Assembly: GCA_019638515.1 (NCBI GenBank)
Contig: JAHBTS010000002.1
Span: forward strand, 303,558 to 367,557
Direction: 5' to 3'
Origin: Chitinophagales bacterium
GTDB lineage: Bacteria; Bacteroidota; Bacteroidia; Chitinophagales; LD1
Length of the DNA stretch: 64,000 nucleotides
Positions within the stretch are counted from its first letter, which is position 1. Each line of letters begins with the position of its first letter. Under the pieces are notes generated by a model that was given only the letters and a program-made list of their open reading frames with translations, was not told the origin of the DNA and searched no databases. Position numbers and translations under genes: made by a program. Shown piece by piece: positions 8,908-18,600 of the stretch.

Positions 8908-9798
8908 CTACATTTTACTAAACCACTTTGCAACCGTAAAGCCACTTACTAAATGCCACACGCCCCAGCAGGCAGCAACCAATGCCATACCTCCTAATCC
9001 ATTAAAGAATCCGAAGATTAAGATTAACCCTAACCCACTATTTTGAATACCTGTTTCAAACGTAATGGTTTTGCAGTCTGCTGCCGAAAGGCGCAATAAA
9101 CGTGCAAAGGCGTAACCACTGCCTAAAGCCAGTGTATTGTGAGCAATTACAATCGGTAAAATGATATGCAAAGTGCTTAAAAAAACACTTGCATTGGCGG
9201 CAAATGCTGCCACTAAAAAAAATGCAAATGCAGCAAAAGAAATCTTACGCATATAGGGCAGCAGGCGCTCGGCAAATGTGGCTTTGTAATGCCGCAACAG
9301 CATACCTGCCAACAAGGGCAACACCACTAAAACTACCACTGTTTGCAACACCTCTACTGTGCTTAAATGTATTTCTTGCAGCAATGCTGCAGCCGGTGGA
9401 TAAAGACTTCCGTAAAATGAAAAATTGAGCGGCATAAGCACTATTGCCATTATGTGCGACAAAGAAGTGGTGCTTACTGCCAATGCCGTGTTTCCTTTAG
9501 CAATATGGGTAAAAAAGTTACTCATATTGCCACCCGGGCAAGCACCAACCAATATCATACCAAGCGCAATAGAAGCTGTAGGTTTTAGAATTATTACCAA
9601 CAAAAAAGTAAGTGCCGGCAACAATATAAAATGAGAAAACAATGCTGCAACCGTACTCTTTTTATTGTGTAGCAATGCTATAAAATCTTCTTTCTTTAAC
9701 TCCAGCGAAATACCAAACAGCACCAATGCCAATATTACATTCAATGCCATTAAACTTTGCGGATTAAAGTTGATGCGCAACTGGTCGAGTTCACTCAT
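8908..9798 (-). CDS. bile acid:sodium symporter (BASS/SBF) family transporter
   Basis: A 296-residue protein with eight to ten membrane segments. Family motifs are GACPGGNMSNFFTHIAKGN near residues 85-103 and the sodium-site stretch ETGIQNSGLGLIL near 248-260. BASS proteins move organic acids such as bile acids, pyruvate or pantoate with sodium; the substrate is not predictable here. It is the last gene of a five-gene minus-strand operon with an acyl-CoA ligase and a TPP enzyme, separated from the dioxygenase gene by two bases, which makes a carboxylate substrate of that pathway plausible. Confidence 0.85.
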   Translation of the reverse strand: MSELDQLRINFNPQSLMALNVILALVLFGISLELKKEDFIALLHNKKSTVAALFSHFILLPALTFLLVIILKPTASIALGMILVGACPGGNMSNFFTHIAKGNTALAVSTTSLSHIMAIVLMPLNFSFYGSLYPPAAALLQEIHLSTVEVLQTVVVLVVLPLLAGMLLRHYKATFAERLLPYMRKISFAAFAFFLVAAFAANASVFLSTLHIILPIVIAHNTLALGSGYAFARLLRLSAADCKTITFETGIQNSGLGLILIFGFFNGLGGMALVAACWGVWHLVSGFTVAKWFSKM

Positions 9799-9800
9799 GG

Positions 9801-10838
9801 TTATGCACTCCAGCTTACTAAAATTTCCCTTGCACCTTCGTATGGCAAGCGCCCGTGCGAAGTGCTGAAATTATCTATTGCCAACACATCGCCTTTTTTC
9901 CACGAAAAAATACTCATGTTGTTCCATATCGTTTCTTGGATGTGTTGTATGTAGCTATCGGGAATGGGAGTACCATCGCCAAAAAACATATTCATGCTTT
10001 GCGCATCGGGCTCGGCAGTAACCTTTTTAATAGGCACCAGCACCGATGTGAAAATTTTATAGAAAAGTGTTTTAAGACGCTTTTGCCTTGCATGAATATG
10101 ATTATACTCAAATGCAGAAGCACTGAGATGAAATACTTGTGCGTGATTAAACCATGCTTTTTCGCCCGAAACCGGATGGGCCTTTACGGCTGGTGTTCGG
10201 TTTATTAGTTTTAATCTATCGTTTTCGTGCCATTCAAATTCTATGCCGTTTTGCCTACATTTTTGCTCTACCACTTTTTTATCTTCTGTAAGAAACATTT
10301 GGTTCCACTTCTTTAATTCAAATAGGTTAAAAGCCGATTTTTCGTTTATACTCGAATAGTTGCGAACCGTAAGCACACCTTTGGCTTCAAACTCTTGCAA
10401 TACCTCTTTACTAAGTTGCTGATACACCTTTCTGAAATCGCAAATAGGCGTTTCGCCTCCCAGCTGCGGCTCTATATGGCAATAGAAAAACAACTTACGT
10501 GGCGGATGCGGCAAAAAACTCATTTCGCAATGCTGCATAATAGGATAAAATGGCGGCAACTCGCTAGCAGTAAAAACATACTCGGTACCTGCTACTTTAT
10601 CGCGTGGCGAAGTTCCCAAGTAATCGTTTTTTAAATCGGCATCTATGGAGGCTGCTATTTGCTCAAACTCGGCTGGTGTATTTACCGGAAACCCCCTAAA
10701 GAGTACGGCTCCATGTTGTAGCAACTCGTTTTCAAATTTAAAATTTGCAGCAATGGATTGCTTTAATTGTGCCAGTGTTTCGCCTTCGGCCTCTACCACT
10801 AAAGGCGGTTGGTGTGGGTTAAAGAAGTGTTGTTTCAT
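9801..10838 (-). CDS. TauD/TfdA-type Fe(II)/2-oxoglutarate dioxygenase (SyrP-like)
   Basis: A 345-residue oxygenase. The iron triad is visible as His103 and Glu105 (QHCEMSF; Glu replaces the more common Asp) and His328 in FSTSHGRLPYEGAREILVSW, with Arg337 set to bind 2-oxoglutarate. GAVLFRGFPV near residue 43 and IAIDNF near the end are also typical. The HxE form and overall length resemble the SyrP/clavaminate-synthase-like branch, whose members hydroxylate carboxylic or amino acids. It is followed at two bases by the BASS transporter gene and preceded at 67 bases by the acyl-CoA ligase. Substrate unknown. Confidence 0.85.
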   Translation of the reverse strand: MKQHFFNPHQPPLVVEAEGETLAQLKQSIAANFKFENELLQHGAVLFRGFPVNTPAEFEQIAASIDADLKNDYLGTSPRDKVAGTEYVFTASELPPFYPIMQHCEMSFLPHPPRKLFFYCHIEPQLGGETPICDFRKVYQQLSKEVLQEFEAKGVLTVRNYSSINEKSAFNLFELKKWNQMFLTEDKKVVEQKCRQNGIEFEWHENDRLKLINRTPAVKAHPVSGEKAWFNHAQVFHLSASAFEYNHIHARQKRLKTLFYKIFTSVLVPIKKVTAEPDAQSMNMFFGDGTPIPDSYIQHIQETIWNNMSIFSWKKGDVLAIDNFSTSHGRLPYEGAREILVSWSA

Positions 10839-10905
10839 TTCGTTTGTCGTTATTACTCAAACGTACATAAAATTCACACTCTAAGCAATTTTACTATAAC
10901 TGATT

Positions 10906-12696
10906 TTATGAGTTGAAAATATCTTCAATTTCACGCCTAAAACTTTCGTGCAGTATTTTCCTCTTGAGTTTCATGGTGGGTGTTAAATAACCTTGCTCAA
11001 TTGTCCATTCTCTTTCCAGCAACTTGAAGCGCTTTATTTGTTCCCACTTCCCGAAGTGCGTATTCAGGCTATCTACTTCGTGCTGTATAAGTGCAATAAC
11101 TTTTGGATGCTGCACCAAATCGGTTTCGTTGCTAAACAGAATGTTGTTTTGATTTGCCCATGCTTTCACCTGCTGCAACGAAGGCACAATAAGCGCGCCT
11201 ATATACTTTTTATCATCGCCACCCACCACCAGTAGTTGTTCAATGTATGAGCTTTCTTTCATTTTATTTTCTATAGCTTGCGGTGCTATGTATTTCCCGC
11301 CTGCCGTTTTAAAAAGTTCTTTTTTTCTATCGGTTATTTTTAAAAACTGCTTACCAAAATGGGTTACCCAAGTGCCAATGTCGCCTGTATGAAACCAGCC
11401 ATCGGCATCAATTACTTCGGCTGTTAAATCCGGGCGATTGTAATAACCCTTCATGATATTTTTACCTCTGGCAATAATTTCGCCATCTGCTGCCAATTTA
11501 ATTTCTACTCCGGGAATGGGCATACCAATGGAACCTACACACCGCTCCTGCTCCAGCATTCCATTTACAGATAAAACGGGTGAAGTTTCTGTAAGCCCGT
11601 AGCCTTCTATTACATGCACATTGGCTGCTGCAAAAAGCTTAATAAGGCGCGGTTGCATGGCAGCAGCTCCGGTTACAATAAAACGGATATTCCCGCCCAA
11701 GGCAAGTTGCCATTTAGAAAAAACAAACAGGCGCGCTATGTATAACTTTAACTGATACCAAAAACCTTGGTGTACGCCCAATTCGTACTGCTCGCCCAAT
11801 GCTATACTCCAGAAAAACAACTTTTTCTTGAAGCCTGAAAGTGCATTGCCTTTAGCCATTATTTTTTCGTACACTTTCTCTAATAATCTTGGAACCGTAG
11901 TAAAGCAATATGGTTTTACTTCTTGAAGGTTCTCGCCAATGGTTTCAAGGCTTTCAGCATAATAGATATGAATGCCAATCATTAAATACGCAAAAAAAAC
12001 TGTGCGCTCAAAGCTGTGGCAAAGCGGCAAAAAAGAAAGTGCCCTTTCGCGCTCCAAGAATGGCAGCACTTGAGATATTCCGGTAAGGTTGCTTACTATA
12101 TTTTGATGTGTAAGCATTACTCCTTTGGGATTTCCCGTAGTGCCGGATGTGTAAATAATGGTGGCAACATCATGCTCTTTTACCAATGCCTTTCTTGCTT
12201 CTACGGAAGAAAAATCGGTACTGTCAATAAGTTTCAATGCTTCCCAAAAGTTGGAAACTCCCTCAATTTTATCGAAAGAAATTATGCCTTGCAACGATTG
12301 GATTTTTTCTTGCAGCGACTTCACTTTTTGGTAAATACCACTATCGCCCACAAAGGCAAATCGAATTTGTGCATCGCGAAAGATAAACGCATAGTCATCT
12401 TCGGAAATAGAAGGATACATCGGTACATTCACCAAACCAATTTGCTGCGATCCAATATCTACCATATTCCATTCGGCTCTATTGGCACTGATAATGGCAA
12501 TTTTATCGCCCGGCTGCAAACCTTTACTCAACAGCAATAAACTAACCTTATTGCACCAATCTTGAAACGCTTGATAACTGTAATGATTCCATTCTTTTAT
12601 TCCTGTAGATGTAAACTCTTTGGCAGAAATAAATGGAGCATCGGCCTGGTTTTGCAACTGCTTGGTTAGGTAGTCGAATAAACGCTTCACTTCCAT
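10906..12696 (-). CDS. long-chain acyl-CoA synthetase (AMP-forming)
   Basis: A 596-residue member of the adenylate-forming family close in plan to FadD15-type long-chain ligases. The ATP loop TIIYTSGTTGNPKGVMLTH lies near residues 183-201, the core GYGLTETSP near 362, and GWFHTGDIG near 430. The C-terminal domain has KITDRKKELFKTAGGKYIAP. It activates a fatty acid to its CoA thioester. In this operon (TPP enzyme, isochorismatase fold, ligase, dioxygenase, transporter) it would supply the acyl-CoA substrate for the other enzymes. It begins six bases before the isochorismatase-family stop. Confidence 0.93.
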   Translation of the reverse strand: MEVKRLFDYLTKQLQNQADAPFISAKEFTSTGIKEWNHYSYQAFQDWCNKVSLLLLSKGLQPGDKIAIISANRAEWNMVDIGSQQIGLVNVPMYPSISEDDYAFIFRDAQIRFAFVGDSGIYQKVKSLQEKIQSLQGIISFDKIEGVSNFWEALKLIDSTDFSSVEARKALVKEHDVATIIYTSGTTGNPKGVMLTHQNIVSNLTGISQVLPFLERERALSFLPLCHSFERTVFFAYLMIGIHIYYAESLETIGENLQEVKPYCFTTVPRLLEKVYEKIMAKGNALSGFKKKLFFWSIALGEQYELGVHQGFWYQLKLYIARLFVFSKWQLALGGNIRFIVTGAAAMQPRLIKLFAAANVHVIEGYGLTETSPVLSVNGMLEQERCVGSIGMPIPGVEIKLAADGEIIARGKNIMKGYYNRPDLTAEVIDADGWFHTGDIGTWVTHFGKQFLKITDRKKELFKTAGGKYIAPQAIENKMKESSYIEQLLVVGGDDKKYIGALIVPSLQQVKAWANQNNILFSNETDLVQHPKVIALIQHEVDSLNTHFGKWEQIKRFKLLEREWTIEQGYLTPTMKLKRKILHESFRREIEDIFNS

Positions 12697-12702
12697 AACC
12701 TT

Positions 12703-13251
12703 CTATTTTATTAACTTGCTGATAGCTTTAAATTCTGCTGTGCCTGCACGATCTATCAACATAAACAATATCATTTCCAGCGACACAATTAACACACCCG
12801 CTTGGCGCATGCGCTCTAATGCAAGTGCTTTATTTTCCGGAGTTCTAGACGATACCGCATCTGCTACCACATGCACCGTGTAACCTTGTGCTACGGCATC
12901 TAATGCAGTCTTCAATACACAGATGTGGCTTTCAACTCCACAAAGAATAAGGTGCTTTTTGTCTGCCTGCTCCACATGTGTTTTTACGTTTGCTTGCAGT
13001 AAACAACTGAAGCATTCTTTTTCAAATACAGGCGTATTGGTAGTATAGCTCAATTCGGGAATAGTGTGTCCTAAACCTTTGGGATACTGCTCGGTTAAAA
13101 GCATATCTAAACCCAGCACCATTGCGCCTTGCATAAGCGTTTGTATATTCTGTATGATTTTTTGTTGCTCATGGATTACTGGCATTAATTTTTCCTGCAC
13201 ATCTATTACCAACAGCAAACTATTATCAACAGTAGGAAGTAAAGTATTCAT
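12703..13251 (-). CDS. isochorismatase-family cysteine hydrolase
   Basis: A 182-residue alpha/beta hydrolase of the isochorismatase/nicotinamidase fold. The catalytic Asp is in LLVIDVQEKLMP, a Lys follows in TPVFEKECFSC, and the nucleophile Cys is in LCGVESHICVLKTA. Length and the GVESHICV motif resemble the YcaC group of uncharacterised hydrolases. It lies inside the five-gene operon between the TPP enzyme (31 bases) and the acyl-CoA ligase (6 bases). The true substrate is unknown; the fold covers amide and vinyl-ether hydrolases. Confidence 0.88.
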   Translation of the reverse strand: MNTLLPTVDNSLLLVIDVQEKLMPVIHEQQKIIQNIQTLMQGAMVLGLDMLLTEQYPKGLGHTIPELSYTTNTPVFEKECFSCLLQANVKTHVEQADKKHLILCGVESHICVLKTALDAVAQGYTVHVVADAVSSRTPENKALALERMRQAGVLIVSLEMILFMLIDRAGTAEFKAISKLIK

Positions 13252-13282
13252 GGTATTGAAAATTTATTTTATACACCCATTG

Positions 13283-15013
13283 CTACACGCTTATAGAGCC
13301 TTTTCTGAAATCGGTTTTGCCAATTATGGCATTGATAATATATGGCTTACCTGCTGCTATACTTGCTTTGGCATCTTTTACAGCCTGCTGCCAGGTTTCC
13401 ATTGTATCTGCACGTGTGCCATCGCCACCAAATGCCTTTGCTATTAACTCGTAATCGCTGTAAGCTAAATTCATGGCACAATCGCTTTTTAAAAACTCAA
13501 CTTGATCGCGTGCTATTTGACTCCAACAAGCATCGTTGCCAATTACAGATACTACCGGCAAATTGAGACGCTTAAAAGTATCATACTCCATAAGACTGTA
13601 ACCGGCACTACCATCGCCATAAATAATCCAAACATTTTTTTCGGGGTACACTAGTTTGGCGCCCAAAGCAAAACCTGCTCCTACACCTAAAGTTCCGAAA
13701 ACGCCCGGATCTAACCAGCTCAATGGCGCCCGCGGGCGTAGTGTGTATGCAGCCGTAGCCACAAAATCGCCACCATCGGCAATTAGTATTGAATTGTCGT
13801 CTAAAGCAGCATCTAAATTCTTTAGCAATGCAATAGGATTTAAACCTACATTTACCGGAGCATTGGCTTTCTCCTCAATTGACTGCTCTCTCTTCGCATT
13901 TATTTCTGCAAGAAATCTACACCACTCATTGGTGTTGGCATTATAGGCATGAGCTAACGCAATTAAGAAATCTTGCGGGTCGGCTAAAATTGGCAAACTC
14001 GGCTTTTTGTTCTTATATAAATCTTCTTTACTTCTATTGATAGAAATAAATTTTCTACCGCCAATATGATTGCCGTAATCTAACCTAAAATCGTTTGGCA
14101 CTCCTGCCAACATAATTAAATCGGAATTTTTAATGGCTTCTTTGCGCTGATGGCGCATCTGCAATGGATTGTCCTTTCCTAAAAGTCCTCGTGCCATTCC
14201 GCTCAGGTAAACAGGAATTCCTAACTTACTTACTGCCGCTGCCAACAATTGTGCTTTTTCAGCTTGCATTATGGCTCCGCTTCCAATAATGAGTAAAGGT
14301 TTTTTAGCAGCCCTGAGCATTTGTGTAGCATTTGCCACATCCGAAGCTGTATGCTGCGGGAACCAGGGCTTGGGGATGGCATTGCCAAAACTTACGGTGT
14401 CCTTATCGGCAAATATGCGCTTGGCATGAAAATTTATATACCACTGAACGAGTCGCTCTTGTAAGTTTCTGGGAGGTTCCTCTTTACTTTTAGCACCATA
14501 CCAACTGCGCACTAATTCTTCATCATATAAAGTGTCTATAGGGCATTCAACAAATACAGGACCCGGCACACCTGTTTGTGCTCTGCGAAATGCTTCTTCT
14601 ATTGTGGGCACAATATCTTTTACCTTACTAATGGTTGTACTCCATTTACAAACCGCTTTCATAACAGATAGCTGATTTATATCTTGCAAACTGCCCCTTC
14701 CCTTTAAAATTGTAGCGGCAGCACCTCCCAATAAAATTAATGGCGATTGTGCCAATGCAGCATTCTTAATTGCAGTAATGGTATTGGTAACGCCCGGCCC
14801 CGCAGTAACTGCAGCTACGCCCGGCACACCTGTAAGCCGCGACACTGCATCTGCTGCAAAAACTGCATTTACTTCGTGCCGCGTATCTATTACCCTTATA
14901 CCGCATTGCTCTGCTGCCACAAAAATGGGCGATATATGCCCGCCACATAGTGTAAACAAGAACTTTACGCCTTGCTGCTGCAATACCTTTGCTATAATTT
15001 GACCGCCATTCAT
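13283..15013 (-). CDS. thiamine-diphosphate enzyme, ILVBL/HACL-like (acetolactate synthase superfamily)
   Basis: A 576-residue TPP enzyme with the three usual domains: N-terminal PYR domain with the cofactor-activating Glu in [14 protein letters not shown], a central Rossmann domain with [11 protein letters not shown], and a C-terminal PP domain with [19 protein letters not shown], the GDG-N TPP motif. It resembles the eukaryotic ILVBL protein (now 2-hydroxyacyl-CoA lyase 2) more than biosynthetic IlvB, and no IlvN partner follows. It is the first gene of a minus-strand operon with an acyl-CoA ligase and a 2-oxoglutarate dioxygenase, fitting a 2-hydroxyacyl-CoA lyase role. Acetolactate-type activity remains possible. 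Confidence 0.85.
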   Translation of the reverse strand: MNGGQIIAKVLQQQGVKFLFTLCGGHISPIFVAAEQCGIRVIDTRHEVNAVFAADAVSRLTGVPGVAAVTAGPGVTNTITAIKNAALAQSPLILLGGAAATILKGRGSLQDINQLSVMKAVCKWSTTISKVKDIVPTIEEAFRRAQTGVPGPVFVECPIDTLYDEELVRSWYGAKSKEEPPRNLQERLVQWYINFHAKRIFADKDTVSFGNAIPKPWFPQHTASDVANATQMLRAAKKPLLIIGSGAIMQAEKAQLLAAAVSKLGIPVYLSGMARGLLGKDNPLQMRHQRKEAIKNSDLIMLAGVPNDFRLDYGNHIGGRKFISINRSKEDLYKNKKPSLPILADPQDFLIALAHAYNANTNEWCRFLAEINAKREQSIEEKANAPVNVGLNPIALLKNLDAALDDNSILIADGGDFVATAAYTLRPRAPLSWLDPGVFGTLGVGAGFALGAKLVYPEKNVWIIYGDGSAGYSLMEYDTFKRLNLPVVSVIGNDACWSQIARDQVEFLKSDCAMNLAYSDYELIAKAFGGDGTRADTMETWQQAVKDAKASIAAGKPYIINAIIGKTDFRKGSISV

Positions 15014-15193
15014 AAAATATATTATTGACTTTTAATTCACTTAGCACAACAAGTGTAAATAATAGTTTTGAATATCGGACAACTTTATCCAAATTAAACA
15101 AATAGTCGTCTTATTTTCCCTTTTAAATCACACCTATTCAAAGACTACAATAACGGGAAGATACTACACAGTTTAAAATATTTCTAAAACACA

Positions 15194-15226
15194 TTTGCAA
15201 AACCCGTCTTTCTTTTTCTACCTTCA
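15194..15226 (+). promoter_or_regulatory. candidate Bacteroidota promoter for the metal-efflux operon
   Basis: TTTG at 15194-15197 is followed after 21 bases by TACCTTCA at 15219-15226, close to the Bacteroidota pattern TTTG-N19-21-TAnnTTTG (one base of the second box differs). Transcription would begin about eight bases before the ATG at 15234, giving almost no leader. Inferred from pattern and spacing only. Confidence 0.4.
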
Positions 15227-15233
15227 CACAGCA

Positions 15234-15557
15234 ATGAAATTCTTAGTAGCAATTTTAAATATCTACCTCTTGGCATTATCAGTAATGCCGTGTACAGATG
15301 TTCATACTACTTGCTCATCGGAATCTGCCATACTCACAATTGCCGAAAATCATGACCACACTTCGGATCACAACGATACTTGCAGTCCGTTTTGTGTATG
15401 TAGCTGCTGCAATACTATTGGCACATTACATTTCACAGAGTATTACTTAAAATCCGCCAAGCAATATGTTGCACTGCATGCCAAATTTGCAGTAAGAGCT
15501 ATTGTTTACGATTCCAATTTCTTCGGCAATATTTGGCAACCGCCAAAAATCAGCTAA
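15234..15557 (+). CDS. small Cys/His-rich exported protein (DUF6660-like)
   Basis: A 107-residue protein. The ATG at 15234 gives a short signal peptide; an upstream in-frame alternative at 15195 would cover the promoter candidate. The centre holds closely spaced His and Asp (ENHDHTSDHND) and then a cysteine cluster CSPFCVCSCC, which looks able to bind a soft metal. Similar small proteins precede CusA/CzcA genes in other Bacteroidota. It lies 99 bases ahead of the RND pump gene. A periplasmic metal-binding or metal-sensing helper role is inferred. Confidence 0.65.
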   Translation: MKFLVAILNIYLLALSVMPCTDVHTTCSSESAILTIAENHDHTSDHNDTCSPFCVCSCCNTIGTLHFTEYYLKSAKQYVALHAKFAVRAIVYDSNFFGNIWQPPKIS

Positions 15558-15656
15558 ACTTTTTCGGCATAGTATTAACCATCGGCAATTGGTTTCAACC
15601 AAGGTGCCCTTGCTGCGCTGTTGCGCCATTGCATACAGATAATTTAAAAGTTTAGC

Positions 15657-18600
15657 ATGCTAGATAGTATTATCAAGTTCAGTATAAAGAACAAAATTGC
15701 CATTGCAGTTATCACATTGGCACTTATAGTTTGGGGCACATGGAGTGCTACCAAATTACCCATTGATGCTGTACCCGACATCACTAATAATCAGGTACAA
15801 ATTATTACGGTTTGCCCCACGCTGGCAGGGCAAGAAGTGGAGCAACTGGTTACTTTTCCCATAGAGCAAAGTATTGCAAATCTTCCGCGCATAGAAGAGT
15901 CTAGAAGCATTTCGCGCTTTGGGTTATCGGTAATTACCGTTGTGTTTGAAGACGATGTAGATATTTACTTTGCTCGCCAACTCATTACCCAAAAATTAAA
16001 AGAAGCCGCAGAGAAAATTCCTGCCGGAATTGGAACTCCCGAACTGGCTCCTGTAAGCACAGGGTTGGGCGAAGTATATCAATACATACTGCACCCCACC
16101 AAAGGAAGTGAGGCAAAATACAGCGCCAAAGATTTGCGAACCATGCAAGATTGGATTGTAGCCCGCCAACTTTATGGCACTCCGGGTATTGCAGAGGTAA
16201 ATAGCTTTGGTGGAGAATTGAAGCAATACGAAGTTGCTGTGAATCCGTATCGCCTAAAAGCATTAGGCGTAAGCATTACCGATATTTTTACGGCACTCGA
16301 AAAAAACAATCAAAACACAGGCGGAGCCTATATAGATAAAAAGCCAAACGCCTATTTTATTCGAGGTATAGGCTTGGTAACATCTTTAGATGATGTAAAA
16401 AATATAGCGGTAAAAAATACCACAGGCACAGTTCCCATCTTCATAAAAGATGTGGCAGATGTTCGCTTTGGCAGTGCCATCCGCTATGGAGCATTAACCT
16501 ACAATGGCGAAAAAGATGTAGTAGGCGGTATTATTATGATGCTGAAAGGAGCTAATAGCAACGAAGTAGTGCAGCGTGTTAAAGAAAAGATTCCAACCAT
16601 TCAAAAATCGCTACCGGAAGATGTGGTGATTGAACCGTTTTTAGATAGAACCGAATTGGTAAATAGAGCCATTGGCACGGTAGAGAAAAATTTAATAGAA
16701 GGTGCGCTTATTGTGATTTTTGTACTAGTACTATTTCTCGGAAATATACGTGCAGGCTTAATTGTGGCATCTGCCATTCCTTTAGCGCTACTCTTTGCTT
16801 TAGGCATGATGAATGTTTTTGGCGTAAGTGCCAACTTAATGAGCTTAGGCGCCATCGACTTTGGGTTAATTGTGGATGGTGCCGTAATTATTGTGGAAGC
16901 AACATTGCATCATCTAAGTAAACTACAATTGGCACACGGCAACACCACACTCAATTTATCGCAAAAAGAAATGGATAAAGAAGTGTGGCTTTCGGCCTCT
17001 AAAATCCGCCATAGTGCTGCATTTGGCGAAATTATTATTCTAATAGTGTATCTTCCTATACTTACACTGCAAGGCATAGAAGGAAAAATGTTTACGCCAA
17101 TGGCAAAAACAGTTGGCTTTGCAATTTTAGGCGCCTTGCTACTATCGCTCACTTATATTCCTATGATGAGTGCTGTATTCTTATCTAAAAGCATTGAAGC
17201 CAAACAAACCTTTGCAGACAAGATAATGCATAGGCTACATCTACTTTACACACCACTTTTAGAAAAGGCCATACAGTTTAGATATTGGTTCATTGGCAGC
17301 ACGCTTGCACTCTTCATACTTAGCTTATTCTTATTTAAAAACATGGGAGGCGAATTTATTCCTCAATTGCAAGAAGGCGATTTGGCTTTCCACTGTATTT
17401 TACCGCAAGGCAGTTCACTCAGCCAAAGTATAGAAACATCTATGCAAGCCTCGCGCATTTTAAAACAATTCGATGAAGTAAAAATGGTAGTGGGAAAAAC
17501 CGGATCTGCCGAAGTACCAACCGATCCAATGCCTCCGGAAGTAAGCGATTTAGTAGCCGTATTAAAACCAAAACAAGAATGGAAAACACAAAGGAGCTAC
17601 AAAGAACTAGCTGCAGAAATGATGGAAGAATTAGAAGTAATTCCCGGTATATTTTTTGAAGTAAGCCAACCCATTCAAATGCGCTTTAATGAACTCATGA
17701 CAGGCATTCGGCAAGATGTAGCCATAAAAATTTTTGGTGAAAATATAGACACACTTGCCACCTATGCCACCCTAGTTTCAAATAGTATTAAAAGCATTGA
17801 AGGCATTACCGCGCCACAGGTTGAGCGGGTTGCGGGTTTGCCACAAATAAACATAGAATACAACCGAAACCGTTTGGCAAACTATGGCTTACACGTAGAA
17901 GATGTAAACAATGTGGTAAGTGCAGCCTTTGCAGGAAAAGTAGCAGGCCAGGTATTTGAAAACGAACGAAGATTCGACTTAGTAGTACGCCTAGACACAG
18001 CTCACAGAACCGGAATAGAAGATGTAAATAATCTTATGATACCTACTGTAAGCGGAATACAAGTGCCGTTATCGCAAGTGGCAACCATTGGCTATAAGTT
18101 AGGACCTGCACAAATAAGCAGAGAAAGTGGCAAACGCAGAATTGTAATTGGTTTCAATGTTTCGGGTAGAGATGTACAAAGCGTAGTAACTGATATTCAA
18201 GAACAGCTAAACAAAGAGATAAAACTCCCAAGCGGTTACTATTTTACCTATGGAGGACAGTTTGAAAACTTGCAGAAAGCAAGCAGCCGTTTAATGATAG
18301 CCGTTCCTATTTCGCTGTTGCTTATTTTCTCGTTGCTCTATTTTACTTTTCACTCCTTCAAGCAAGCGCTTCTAATTTTCACAGCAATACCCATGAGCGC
18401 CATTGGTGGCGTGTTGGCACTACTGCTGCGCAATATGCCATTTAGTATCAGCGCAGGCATAGGATTTATTGCCCTGTTTGGCGTTGCCGTGTTAAATGGC
18501 ATTGTGCTTATCGGCACATTCAACCAATTAGAAAAGGAAGGCGTAAGCAATATCATACAGCGCATCATAGAAGGCACTAAAGAACGACTGCGCCCGGTAT

